64,000 nucleotides of DNA, from contig NZ_PYWB01000003.1 of the NCBI RefSeq assembly GCF_003056345.1, positions 248,001-312,000 on the forward strand. Direction: 5' to 3'. The notes under the pieces were generated by a model. That model was not told the DNA's origin and searched no databases. It was given only the letters and a program-made list of their open reading frames with translations. Source of the stretch: Devosia submarina. GTDB taxonomy: Bacteria; Pseudomonadota; Alphaproteobacteria; Rhizobiales; Devosiaceae. Shown here piece after piece: positions 25,459 to 33,469 of this stretch; the stretch's first letter is position 1; every line of letters begins with the position of its first letter. The translations under genes were made by a program, and so were the position numbers.

Positions 25459-25919
25459 CTGCCCGAGCGAAGGCTCGCCTGCAGCAGCACGGCAATACGC
25501 GACAAGGCCCGGTCATTGAGCAGGCGGCGCGCCTCGGGCAACACGGCCCAGTGCCGCAGGCGCTGATCCATTTCCTTCCAGACGTCCAGCTGTGTCTCGA
25601 CCCGCAGCGGATAAAGATCGACATCCACAAGGCTTGATCCATCGACGCTGGCACTCGAGCGGTAGCTGCCGATAGGGTCCACAGCAATCTGGCCAGATAC
25701 GCCGGCCTCTTCCATCGCCTCCACGGCAGCACTTTCCCACGGCGTCATGCCTGGCTCGATATCGCCCTTGGGGAATATCCAGCGGCCCGTACGGCGCGAG
25801 GTAATCAGCAGGAACACAACACGGCCATCGATTACCGAATAGGGCAGCGCACCCGACTGGCGCATCCCTGGTGTCGTTTCCACCTTCGGGCTCCAATTGC
25901 TCAGAAATCCGCGCAGCAT
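25455..25919 (-). CDS. Nudix hydrolase, diadenosine/diphosphoinositol-polyphosphate type
   Basis: A 154-residue Nudix protein starting MLRGFLSNWSPK, with GGGAG five bases before the ATG. The Nudix helix is in FPKGDIEPGMTPWESAAVEAMEEAGVSG; the metal-binding EAMEEAG is intact, while the earlier Glu and Arg of the general consensus are M and V. The shape PKG..E.GMTPWEAA..EA.EEAGV is common in the rhizobial DIPP/Ap4A-like subgroup, so the change is not evidence of inactivity. Residues SGALPYSVIDGRVVFLLITSRRTGRWIFPKG form the substrate-side strands. It overlaps the end of the convergent pit gene by four bases. Confidence 0.88.
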   Translation of the reverse strand: MLRGFLSNWSPKVETTPGMRQSGALPYSVIDGRVVFLLITSRRTGRWIFPKGDIEPGMTPWESAAVEAMEEAGVSGQIAVDPIGSYRSSASVDGSSLVDVDLYPLRVETQLDVWKEMDQRLRHWAVLPEARRLLNDRALSRIAVLLQASLRSGS

Positions 25920-26004
25920 GTGGGCTCCCGCTGTAAAAGGAAATTGGTCTTCGCACACCAAAGGCCGAGCTGTCGAGCCGGCATCGCGATGTGCGCAGGG
26001 CAAC

Positions 26005-26029
26005 AAAAAAGGGCCCCAAGGGGCCCTTT
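26005..26029 (-). terminator. Intrinsic terminator of the cold-shock gene
   Basis: Minus-strand AAAGGGCCCC-TTG-GGGCCC stem followed by TTTTTTG, about 20 bases beyond the stop of the cold-shock gene. A strong, canonical signal. Confidence 0.85.
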
Positions 26030-26050
26030 CGGAAACGCTGGCTGCTAGGC

Positions 26051-26266
26051 TTAGCTCAGCAGGGTCAGGTTCGTAGCGGAAACCTTGCCGTCACGGCCGG
26101 TTTCGAGTTCGTAGGTCACCTTGTCACCTTCATAGAGGCCCTGCAGGCCCGAACGCTGAACGGCAGAAATGTGCACGAAAGCGTCCTTTTCACCGTTTTC
26201 TGGCGAGATGAAGCCGAAGCCCTTGGTGGTGTTGAAGAATTTGACGGTACCGGTGATGGTTGCCAT
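26051..26266 (-). CDS. Cold-shock protein, CspA family
   Basis: A 71-residue single-stranded nucleic-acid chaperone of the OB fold. The RNP1 motif KGFGFI and RNP2 motif DAFVHIS are intact, in MATITGTVKFFNTTKGFGFISPE and KDAFVHISAVQRSGL. Rhizobiales carry several such genes, with roles ranging from cold adaptation to general RNA unfolding; which this is cannot be told. A leader of over 130 bases precedes it, as usual for csp genes, and a strong terminator follows. Confidence 0.96.
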   Translation of the reverse strand: MATITGTVKFFNTTKGFGFISPENGEKDAFVHISAVQRSGLQGLYEGDKVTYELETGRDGKVSATNLTLLS

Positions 26267-26418
26267 GGAACGAGGTCCTCAGTAGTGGTCGCCGCTATTG
26301 CAGCTAAGGGTTGAAAACGAGCCAATAAAAGCCCGGCCTAACGATTCACAGATCAGGAGGTAGCCAAGTTCCCGGTTTTTCCGGTCGATCAGATAGCGCA
26401 AGATAGTGTCGTATGGCA

Positions 26419-26449
26419 AATATATGCAGCGAAATCGCTCGAATTTCAA
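26419..26449 (-). promoter_or_regulatory. Candidate promoter of the cold-shock gene
   Basis: Minus strand: TTGAAA (26444-26449) and TATATT (26419-26424) with a 19-base spacer, about 150 bases upstream of the cold-shock start. The long leader this implies fits csp genes. A second possibility is TTGCCA / CTATCT about 20 bases downstream. Confidence 0.4.
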
Positions 26450-26465
26450 GTCAGTTAACTGGGTA

Positions 26466-26505
26466 AAAAGAAACACCCGATCCAGGAGGGACTCCGGATC
26501 GGGTG
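26466..26505 (-). terminator. Intrinsic terminator of the glycine-zipper lipoprotein gene
   Basis: CACCCGATCC and GGATCGGGTG form a perfect 10-bp stem around a 12-base loop, followed on the minus strand by TTTCTTTTT. It begins 49 bases beyond the lipoprotein stop. Confidence 0.82.
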
Positions 26506-26553
26506 CATGGCGCCTAGGTGGCGCGTTGCAGCATGGGGCGATGCTGCAATTTC

Positions 26554-26826
26554 TTAGCCGCGTGGGCAGGTGTCGCGGTAGCGCGAACCATTCGGGCGTT
26601 CGTAGATGCAGATGTTGCTGTCGTTGCTGGCGCGGCCAAGGACGTTGCCTGCCGCAGCACCAACCACGCCACCAACGCCTGCACCAACTGCCGTGCCCAG
26701 CACGCTACCGGTTGTTGCTGCGCCGACGATGGCACCGGTACCAGCGCCGATGGCCGCACCCTGCTCGGTTGCGGTGCATGCTGCCAGCGACATCGTTGTT
26801 GCGGCAATGATCAGAAACTTGTGCAT
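26554..26826 (-). CDS. Small glycine-zipper outer-membrane lipoprotein
   Basis: A 90-residue protein starting MHKFLIIAATTMSLAAC: a short signal peptide ending in the lipobox LAAC, so the cysteine at residue 17 should be lipidated. The mature part is a long glycine zipper (GAAIGAGTGAIVGAATTGSVLG and GAGVGGVVGAAAGNVLG) of the kind found in SlyB/OmpA-like small lipoproteins, followed by SNICIYERPNGSRYRDTCP with two cysteines likely to form a disulphide. The tail PNGSRYRDTCP resembles the short RcnB/YMGG-type ends seen in many alphaproteobacterial lipoproteins. Function likely structural in the envelope. Confidence 0.8.
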   Translation of the reverse strand: MHKFLIIAATTMSLAACTATEQGAAIGAGTGAIVGAATTGSVLGTAVGAGVGGVVGAAAGNVLGRASNDSNICIYERPNGSRYRDTCPRG

Positions 26827-26909
26827 TCGGAACCCTCCAAGGATACTATCGGGAAACAGAACAACCTTTTCGCCAAGAAGGTTCCCGCCGCCTTTTGACA
26901 AAATATGAA

Positions 26910-27299
26910 CTAATTCCGCTTGCCTGCCGCCGCAGCGACCACCAGGGCCAGCCATCCCACGATCATGCCCATGCCGCCCAATGGCGCAGCGCCCGGAAAG
27001 AGCCCGCGGTTCATCCACTCGCGCACAGCCAGATCTGCTGCAAACAAGACGGTTCCCCCGGCCAGCAGGATCGCACTCCACCAGAACAATCGGCCTGCTC
27101 CGGCAAGCCCCAGTGCAAGCAGCGCCGGCCCATGGGCAAGGCAGATCAATGCAATGGCGGAAAGGTTTCGGCTTTCGCCATGGGACCCGGCCGCTGCAGC
27201 CGCGACACCGACGGCACCAGCAATTCCACCTGCCGCAATCAGCAGGCGATGCCGTGCACCAAGTCGCGCAGGCGTGGTGGGGTTCTCCTCTGGCTGCAT
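26910..27299 (-). CDS. DUF423 membrane protein
   Basis: A 129-residue four-helix inner-membrane protein starting MQPEENPTTPARLGARHRL. The DUF423 layout is clear: a first helix with IAAGGIAGAVGVAAAAAGSHG (the usual AxxGAHG turn), helices ALICLAHGPALLALGLAG and FWWSAILLAGGTVLFAADLAVREW, and the last LGGMGMIVGWLALVVAAAAG. Function of the family (YgdD-like) is unknown. It is divergent from the MATE exporter gene with 57 bases between starts. Confidence 0.85.
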   Translation of the reverse strand: MQPEENPTTPARLGARHRLLIAAGGIAGAVGVAAAAAGSHGESRNLSAIALICLAHGPALLALGLAGAGRLFWWSAILLAGGTVLFAADLAVREWMNRGLFPGAAPLGGMGMIVGWLALVVAAAAGKRN

Positions 27300-27356
27300 C
27301 TTTCGCCTCTTCCTGGTTTGAGTTAGAGCAAGGTCCTGCGAGTAGGACATCACCCG

Positions 27357-28769
27357 ATGAACGAGCAAATCACGGTTGCGCCCGGCGCCGCCGCTTCAAC
27401 CATTGCGCCAAACACCAGCTGGACCAAAGAGCTATATGCGACCTTTGCGCTTGCCTGGCCCTTGGTCGTGGCGCAATTGGCGCAAAATGCCCTGCATACA
27501 ACTGACGTCATCCTGCTCGGCTGGCTGGGGCCGTCCTATCTTGCCGCGGGAACGCTTGCGACCACATTTCTGATGCCGTTCCTGGTTGCCGGCGTCGGCA
27601 TCGTTGGCGCCGTCGCGCCACTTGTGGCCCAAGCACGGGGCGCGCGCGACATAAAGGCGATCCGGCGGATTGTACGCCAAGGCTGCTGGGCAGCTATTGC
27701 GCTCGCCACCCTGCTCGTACCCATCGTCTGGCAGATCAAGCCGATCTATTTGGCGCTAGGGCAAGACCCCTTGGCGACCGAGCGGGCCGAGGAATTCATG
27801 CACATTGCTGCCTGGTCGCTTTTCCCGGCCATTGGGCTCATGGCCTTTCGTTCTTTGCTCTCCGCATTTGATACGACGCGGGCTATCCTGGTGATCACCA
27901 TTGCAGGTGTCCTGATCAACGCGGCGCTCGCCTACGTGCTGATCTTTGGCCATTTCGGCTTTCCTCGCATGGAACTGCGCGGGGCTGCTACCGCTACCCT
28001 GATCACCAATTTCGCCATGCTGGCAATGATGATGCTCTATGTCGTTCGGCATCGCAGACTGAAGCGTTTTCATGTCCTTGCACGCTTCTGGAAGCCGGAC
28101 TGGCCGCGCTTTCGCGAGATTTTTAGTGTGGGCCTGCCGATCGGCCTGACCGTGCTGGCGGAGGTGGGTCTTTTCACCGCCGCGGCAATCCTGATGGGTC
28201 GTCTTGGAACCGATGAAGTCGCCGCCCATGCCATTGCCCTGCAATGCGCGTCCCTTGCCTTCATGGTCCCCATGGGCATCGGCATCGCCGCAACGGTGCG
28301 GGTCGGCAGGGCTTATGGGCGCGGTGATCCGGAAGGTATTCGCAAGGCGGGCTGGACGGCTTTTGCGCTGGGAACCGGGTTCATGGTCCTGTCCTGCACA
28401 GTGTTCCTGACCGCCGGCCCAAGCGTCGTCGCCCTGTTTCTTGATCCTCATAATGTGGCCAACAGCAATGCCGTGGCGCTAGCCGCGACGTTCCTGGTGG
28501 TAGCGGGCGTTTTCCAGCTGGTTGATGGCGCCCAGGTCGTGGCGGCTCATGCCCTACGCGGATTGAGCGACACCAAGGTGCCGATGATGGTGGCCATATT
28601 CGGCTATTGGGCCGTTGGCCTGCCTATTGCCTATGGCTTGGGATTCGCTGCCAACTGGCGCGGCGTAGGCATCTGGATCGGCCTCGCAGCCGGTCTCACC
28701 TTTGTGGCGGTGGTGCTAGTCATACGCTTTGCCATGCGCGAAAGGCTGGGGCTGCTCAGACCTCGATGA
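27357..28769 (+). CDS. MATE-family multidrug/cation efflux transporter (NorM-like)
   Basis: A 470-residue exporter with twelve hydrophobic segments in two MatE repeats. Typical blocks are ALAWPLVVAQLAQNALHTTDVILLGWLG at the first helix, GVGIVGAVAPLVAQARGARD, the second-repeat FSVGLPIGLTVLAEVGLFTAAAILMG, and HAIALQCASLAFMVPMGIGIAATVRVG. These transporters use Na+ or H+ gradients to expel cationic drugs or metabolites; the substrate here is unknown. It converges on miaA with only four bases between stops. Confidence 0.94.
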   Translation: MNEQITVAPGAAASTIAPNTSWTKELYATFALAWPLVVAQLAQNALHTTDVILLGWLGPSYLAAGTLATTFLMPFLVAGVGIVGAVAPLVAQARGARDIKAIRRIVRQGCWAAIALATLLVPIVWQIKPIYLALGQDPLATERAEEFMHIAAWSLFPAIGLMAFRSLLSAFDTTRAILVITIAGVLINAALAYVLIFGHFGFPRMELRGAATATLITNFAMLAMMMLYVVRHRRLKRFHVLARFWKPDWPRFREIFSVGLPIGLTVLAEVGLFTAAAILMGRLGTDEVAAHAIALQCASLAFMVPMGIGIAATVRVGRAYGRGDPEGIRKAGWTAFALGTGFMVLSCTVFLTAGPSVVALFLDPHNVANSNAVALAATFLVVAGVFQLVDGAQVVAAHALRGLSDTKVPMMVAIFGYWAVGLPIAYGLGFAANWRGVGIWIGLAAGLTFVAVVLVIRFAMRERLGLLRPR

Positions 28770-28773
28770 TCGC

Positions 28774-29649
28774 TTAAGTGTTTCGTGGCCAGTCACCGAA
28801 GCGATTGCGAAACCAGGTTCGTTGCCGCTTGGCATATTGATGGGTCGCAATGGTCGCCCGGCTGATCGCCTCTTCGCGGCTGAGTTGCCCATCGAGCCAG
28901 GCCCCGATCTCGCGTACCCCGATCGCCTTCATGACAGGCAGGCTGGGATCGAGCTGCAGCGAACGCAGGGTGGAGACCTCCTCGATAGCGCCCCCGGCAA
29001 ACATGGCTTCGAAGCGCCTGGCGATACGGTCGCGCAAAACCTGCCGATCCGGACCAAGGACCATACGCTCCACCGCGAACCCCTCCAGCAATCCTGCCTG
29101 CTGATCGTCCTGAAAGCTCGACAGGAGCCGCCCGGTAACGCGCTTGACCGCAAGTGCGCGGACCAGTCGTTGCGGGTCGGCCACTCCGAGCCTCGCCGCT
29201 GTTGCCGCGTCCTCGCGCTGTAGCAATGCCAAGCGCCCCGCGCCGTCCAGCGCTTGAATCTCTTGTTGAACTTGAAGCGTAACCTCTTCGGGTACCTGCG
29301 GAATATCGGCAAAGCCGTTGAGCAGCGCGTCAAAGTAAAGGCCGGTTCCGCCAACAAAGATCAGCGGGCGCCCAGGAGGCGTTGCAGCCATCACATCCTT
29401 GGTGGCAGCAAGCCATTGGCCGGTTGAATACCGGATTGCCGGATCGACATGGCCGTAAAGACGATGCTCGGCCAGCGCCATATCCTTGTCTGCTGGGCGC
29501 GCCGTGACGACCTGCAGCACGTCGTAGACCTGCATGGCGTCGGCATTGACGATTATGCCGTTTTGGGCGCGCGCCAGTTCCAGGGCAAGGGCCGACTTGC
29601 CGCTCGCGGTGGGACCCGCTATCAGCACCGCACGCCTGCGGTACGTCAC
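28774..29649 (-). CDS. miaA: tRNA dimethylallyltransferase
   Basis: Adds a dimethylallyl group to A37 of tRNAs reading UNN codons, the first step towards ms2i6A. The 291-residue protein has the P-loop AGPTASGKSALALELA (residues 11-26), DAMQVYDVLQVVTARP with the catalytic aspartate, GGTGLYFDALLNG, and RATIATHQYAKRQRTWFRNR, the tRNA-binding C-terminal block. I start it at the GTG at 29649 (VTYRRRAVLI) with GGGG seven bases before; the frame runs open upstream but would overlap serB. The serB start is only 24 bases away in the opposite direction. Confidence 0.95.
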   Translation of the reverse strand: MTYRRRAVLIAGPTASGKSALALELARAQNGIIVNADAMQVYDVLQVVTARPADKDMALAEHRLYGHVDPAIRYSTGQWLAATKDVMAATPPGRPLIFVGGTGLYFDALLNGFADIPQVPEEVTLQVQQEIQALDGAGRLALLQREDAATAARLGVADPQRLVRALAVKRVTGRLLSSFQDDQQAGLLEGFAVERMVLGPDRQVLRDRIARRFEAMFAGGAIEEVSTLRSLQLDPSLPVMKAIGVREIGAWLDGQLSREEAISRATIATHQYAKRQRTWFRNRFGDWPRNT

Positions 29650-29673
29650 GCGTTTCCCCTTTGAGGCTTGCCT

Positions 29674-30546
29674 ATGCCGGTTCTTTGCCTGATCGCCAAT
29701 CCCTTTGACTCCGAACTCGATCCTGATCTTGCCGCCGCCGTACTCAAGCAGACGGGTGGCGAGTTGAACTGGCTCAACCACGCCATTGCCTGCGAGATCA
29801 TCGAGCCGAAGTCAACAGATGCGCTGGCCCTCGCACGAGAGATCATCGGTGCACGGCGCGTCGATGCGGCCCTTGTGCCCAGCGAAGGAAGGCGCAAGCA
29901 GATCCTGGTTGCCGACATGGACTCAACCATGATCGAGCAGGAGTGCATCGACGAGCTCGCAGCGGCCCTGGGCATCAAGGATCAAGTAGCCGAGATCACC
30001 GATCGCGCCATGCGCGGCGAACTGGATTTCGGCCAGGCGCTCGACACCCGGGTGGCGCTGCTCAAGGGCCTGGAGCGCAAGGTGATCGAAGAAGTTAGGC
30101 GTGAACAGATCACGCTTATGCCCGGCGGCCGCGCCTTGGTGCAGACCATGAAAGCCTATGGCGCCTACACCTCCCTTGTGTCCGGCGGGTTCACATTTTT
30201 CGCGGACTATTTCGCCAAACGCATTGGTTTTGATGAAGCCGTCGCCAATGTCCTTGAGTTCGATGGCGAGCGGCTGACCGGAACGGTGCAGAAGCCGATT
30301 GTGGACAAGAACACCAAGCGTGACCGGCTGATGGCCTTGGCCGCCGAGCGCCAGATTCCGCTTAGCCAGACCATGGCTGTAGGCGATGGCGCGAACGATC
30401 TCGACATGATCCGCATAGCCGGCTTTGGGGTAGCCATGCATGCCAAGCCCGCCGTTGGTGCAGAAGCCTCCATTCGGATCGATCATGGAGATCTGACCGC
30501 TTTGCTCTACCTGCAAGGCTTTAGCGACGAAGAAATCGTCCGCTAA
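29674..30546 (+). CDS. serB: Phosphoserine phosphatase
   Basis: Last step of serine synthesis. The 290-residue protein has an N-terminal region of about 75 residues (ACT-like, as in alphaproteobacterial SerB) and a HAD domain: motif I VADMDSTMIEQECIDELA (nucleophile D81 and D83), motif II LVSGGFTFF, motif III with K in DKNTKRD and motif IV GDGANDLDM. The ATG is preceded by GAGG at seven bases. Its divergent partner miaA starts 24 bases away. A bidirectional terminator separates it from convergent hflC. Confidence 0.96.
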   Translation: MPVLCLIANPFDSELDPDLAAAVLKQTGGELNWLNHAIACEIIEPKSTDALALAREIIGARRVDAALVPSEGRRKQILVADMDSTMIEQECIDELAAALGIKDQVAEITDRAMRGELDFGQALDTRVALLKGLERKVIEEVRREQITLMPGGRALVQTMKAYGAYTSLVSGGFTFFADYFAKRIGFDEAVANVLEFDGERLTGTVQKPIVDKNTKRDRLMALAAERQIPLSQTMAVGDGANDLDMIRIAGFGVAMHAKPAVGAEASIRIDHGDLTALLYLQGFSDEEIVR

Positions 30547-30550
30547 AAGG

Positions 30551-30577
30551 AAAAGCCGGCGCATGGCGCCGGCTTGA
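30551..30577. terminator. Bidirectional terminator between serB and hflC
   Basis: AAGCCGGCGC-ATG-GCGCCGGCTT forms a perfect 10-bp stem with a 3-base loop. On the minus strand it is followed by TTCCTTTTAG, and it sits between the convergent stops of serB (30546) and hflC (30599). Confidence 0.75.
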
Positions 30578-30598
30578 TGATTGCAGTTCTTGGAACTC

Positions 30599-31747
30599 TT
30601 AAGGGGTCGCCGGAGCGGGTTCCGCTGGAGCCGGTGACGGCGCAGGCTGCGTAGCTGGGGCCGGTACCGGAGCCGCTGGCGGTGCCTCGGCAGGCGCGGG
30701 AACTTCCGTCCCCACTGTTGGTGCCAGTTGCGAGCCATCCTCGAGCGTCAGCGTGGGAGCAGTGGTGTCCTCGATGCCAAGCCCATCCAAAGCCGGTTCG
30801 TTCGGCGCTGCGGCTGGTGCCGGAGGCGCCGCGGGCGGGTTGATGGGCGGTGCGAGGTTGGGGTTAGCCGGAGGCAGTTCCCCGCCCGAGCCGAAATAGC
30901 TGAAGAACGCGCTCTCGGGCGATAGAACGAGCGTCGTGTTCTCGCCGCGCATCGATGTCCGATACGCTTCCATGGAGCGGTAGAATTCGAAGAATTCCCG
31001 GTCCTGGCCGTAAGCGGCAGCAAACAAGCGGTTCCGTTCAGCATCGCCCGTACCACGGATGATTTCAGCATCACGGGTTGCCGCGGCGACGATTTCCACC
31101 GCCTGGCGATCAGCGATAGCGCGTAGGCTTTGTGCCTGCTCCTGGCCACGGGCACGCAGCAGTGCGGCTTCAGCGAGACGTTCTGCCCGCATGCGTTCAA
31201 ACGTGGTGGCCGACACGTCCTGGTCCAGGTCAGTGCGCAGGATACGGACGTCAACGACATCAATGCCGAGTTCTGCAAGGTCCGGACGAATAAGATCGCG
31301 GGTTTCCTGCATCATCTGGGCGCGCTGGTCAGACAGCGCCGCGTTGAATTCGCGTGCCGCATAGACCTGGCGCAGGGCCGAGTCGAGGTTGGCGCCAATG
31401 CGATCTTCAACGACCGAAAGCTGGCCTGTTGCACGCTGCCGGAACAGGCGAGCGTCGGCAATGCGATAGGTGAGGAAAGCGTCGACCTGGTAGAAGGCGT
31501 TACCGGATACCTGCACGCGCATATTGGCAATGTCATAGCGCAGGAGACGGTCTTCGATGATCTGAACGCGATCAACGAAGTCGGTCGGGATCTTGAAGTA
31601 GATGCCCGGATCGGTCCGTATATCGGTGATCTGGCCGAAGCGGGTGACGATCGCCTGTTCACGCTCGTTGACGACGTAGATCGACGAGAAGAAGACGTAG
31701 AGCGCAGCAATGATGACGACGCCGATGATAATCAAACGGTTTTGCAT
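30599..31747 (-). CDS. hflC: HflC, modulator of FtsH protease, with Pro/Ala-rich tail
   Basis: SPFH/band-7 partner of HflK; the HflKC complex surrounds FtsH in the inner membrane. One N-terminal membrane anchor (LIIIGVVIIAALYVFFSSIYVV), then the SPFH domain (NEREQAIVTRFGQITDIRTDPGIYFKIP) and the coiled coil with MRAERLAEAALLRARGQEQAQ. The core ends near residue 275 (TTLVLSPESAFFSYF). The remaining about 105 residues are low-complexity Pro/Ala-rich, so at 382 residues it is longer than the usual 280-335. It starts three bases after the hflK stop. Confidence 0.95.
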   Translation of the reverse strand: MQNRLIIIGVVIIAALYVFFSSIYVVNEREQAIVTRFGQITDIRTDPGIYFKIPTDFVDRVQIIEDRLLRYDIANMRVQVSGNAFYQVDAFLTYRIADARLFRQRATGQLSVVEDRIGANLDSALRQVYAAREFNAALSDQRAQMMQETRDLIRPDLAELGIDVVDVRILRTDLDQDVSATTFERMRAERLAEAALLRARGQEQAQSLRAIADRQAVEIVAAATRDAEIIRGTGDAERNRLFAAAYGQDREFFEFYRSMEAYRTSMRGENTTLVLSPESAFFSYFGSGGELPPANPNLAPPINPPAAPPAPAAAPNEPALDGLGIEDTTAPTLTLEDGSQLAPTVGTEVPAPAEAPPAAPVPAPATQPAPSPAPAEPAPATP

Positions 31748-31750
31748 CGG

Positions 31751-32884
31751 TTAGTTCCCCGTCGACGTGGAGTGAGTCGCAGGCGCGACGGTGCCAGCGC
31801 GAAGTTCGGGCAGCGGCAGATAGGGCAAGACGCCCTGGGCGCCGGCCCCGTTTTCGACCAGGACCTTCTGGGATTCACCCAGAACCTGTTCCATTGTTTC
31901 AAGGAACAGCCGCTTGCGTGTCACCTCGGGGGAGTTGACGTATTCGGCATAGATGGAATTGAAGCGCTCGGCCTCACCTGTTGCTTCCTGCACAACTCGG
32001 TTGGTGTAGGCAGCCGCGTCTTCGCGCAACGCCGCCGCTCGTCCGCGGGCATCACCCAACAGGGTGTTGGCATAGGAGCGCGCTTCTTCCTGCAGGCGCG
32101 TTTCATCCTGGCGGGCACGCTGCACTTCGTTGAAGGCGTCGATCACTTCAGCCGGAGGCCCGGCGTTTTCGATCAAAACCTGCGTTACGTTCACGCCAAG
32201 TCCGTAACTGTCGAGCACGGTGCGGATAATCTCGAGAACTTCGTTCTGAATGCCCGCGCGGTCGTCACTATAAACTTCCTGCGCCGGACGGCGGCCCACC
32301 ACTTCGCGCATCGCGCTCTCTGACGCGTAGCGGATCATGGCTTCCTGGTCGCGAACGTTGAACAAGTAAGCGATAGGGTCGTTGATCGCCCAGAAGACCG
32401 AGAACTGCACGCTCACAATGTTCTGGTCGCCCGACAGCATCATGCCATCGCTGGCAGCGCCGGCATTGCGATTGGAGGTGTTGGTGGCGGGAGATGCGTT
32501 GCCGATCTGGGTCTGGTTCAGCGTCAAGGGAACGCGCTCAACCGTTTCAATCGGCCAAAGGTGGAAATGGAGCCCTTCGCCCGAGAGTTCGGGCTTGGGC
32601 GTGCCGAAGCGCAGCTCGACGCCGACTTCACTCGAGCTGATGGTGTAAACCGAATTCAGCGCCCAAAAGGCCCCAAGCGCCAGCACGCCACCAATGATGG
32701 CCCAGCGGCCACCGGGAAACCCGCCGCGGAATTGATCGCGGCCGCGGTTGAGAATATCCTCGAGGTTGGGCGTGTTTCCGCCGCCGGGCCGACGCGGTCC
32801 ACCACCACCGCCACCGGGCGCTTGCCCCCAGGGGCCGCCATTATTATTGCGGCCACCCCCGCCTCCGTTACTCTCCCACGGCAT
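31751..32884 (-). CDS. hflK: HflK, modulator of FtsH protease
   Basis: A 377-residue SPFH protein. It begins with a Gly/Asn/Pro-rich cytoplasmic stretch (NGGGGGRNNNGGPWGQAPGG) as in other HflK, then a membrane anchor (WAIIGGVLALGAFWALNSVYTI), the SPFH domain (SSEVGVELRFGTPKPELSGEGLHFHLWPIE), and a long coiled coil (AFNEVQRARQDETRLQEEARSYAN). It is downstream of folA by 69 bases on the same strand and immediately upstream of hflC. In many rhizobia a DegP-type protease gene follows hflC; here it does not. Confidence 0.96.
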   Translation of the reverse strand: MPWESNGGGGGRNNNGGPWGQAPGGGGGGPRRPGGGNTPNLEDILNRGRDQFRGGFPGGRWAIIGGVLALGAFWALNSVYTISSSEVGVELRFGTPKPELSGEGLHFHLWPIETVERVPLTLNQTQIGNASPATNTSNRNAGAASDGMMLSGDQNIVSVQFSVFWAINDPIAYLFNVRDQEAMIRYASESAMREVVGRRPAQEVYSDDRAGIQNEVLEIIRTVLDSYGLGVNVTQVLIENAGPPAEVIDAFNEVQRARQDETRLQEEARSYANTLLGDARGRAAALREDAAAYTNRVVQEATGEAERFNSIYAEYVNSPEVTRKRLFLETMEQVLGESQKVLVENGAGAQGVLPYLPLPELRAGTVAPATHSTSTGN

Positions 32885-32953
32885 CGCGTCCCTTTCAGTC
32901 TATTTCGTTTCGTTGAGCCATATATAGGCAAGCACTCCGCGCGATCAATGCGC

Positions 32954-33469
32954 TCAAGCCTTGCGCCGCTCGTACACTTTGACGCGGTAGGTGGCTTGAT
33001 CCTTTGGATGCGGCTCAACATCGGGCAGATCGACCACCGCCCAACGCGTAGGATCTATGGACGGGAAATAAACATCGCCGGCCGGGGAAAGGTCGACATG
33101 ACTGATGTAGAGGCGCTCTGCCCGATCCATCAACTGGGCATATACATCGCCGCCACCGATAACCATGACCTCGTCGACGCCATCGCTTTGCGCAACCGCA
33201 ATAGCCTTTTCCAGCGCCTGCTCGACACTGGAAAAGACGTGCACACCATCAGGCTGGTAACGCTCTTGTCGCGTAACAAGAATATTGGTCCGACCGGGCA
33301 AGGGCTTGCCCACCGTTTCGAACTGCTTGCGGCCCATGATGATGGGCTTGCCCAGTGTGGTGCGCTTGAAGAAAGCGAAATCGGATGGGATATGCCACGG
33401 CATGGCCTGCCCGCTACCGATAACACCATTCTCGGCGACAGCCGCAATCATCGACAGCTTGACCATCAT
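32954..33469 (-). CDS. folA: Dihydrofolate reductase
   Basis: Reduces dihydrofolate to tetrahydrofolate, replenishing what thymidylate synthase oxidises. The 171-residue protein shows MIAAVAENGVIGSGQAMPWHIPSDFAFFKRTTLGKPIIMGRK, VIGGGDVYAQLMDRAERLYIS and the usual acidic residue in HIPSD for substrate. The ATG at 33469 overlaps the stop of the upstream acetyltransferase gene (ATGA). It lies in the same run as thyA, and the thyA-folA link is common. Confidence 0.95.
   Translation of the reverse strand: MMVKLSMIAAVAENGVIGSGQAMPWHIPSDFAFFKRTTLGKPIIMGRKQFETVGKPLPGRTNILVTRQERYQPDGVHVFSSVEQALEKAIAVAQSDGVDEVMVIGGGDVYAQLMDRAERLYISHVDLSPAGDVYFPSIDPTRWAVVDLPDVEPHPKDQATYRVKVYERRKA

Noticed and set aside
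25455-25919. Idea that the Nudix hydrolase is inactive because the E and R of the general Nudix box are M and V.
   Set aside because: The metal-binding EAMEEAG is intact, and the same changes are usual in the related rhizobial subgroup of the family.
31130-32323. A 397-residue frame antisense to hflC and hflK.
   Set aside because: No domain, unsupported by a ribosome site, and runs across the two genes with clear SPFH domains.
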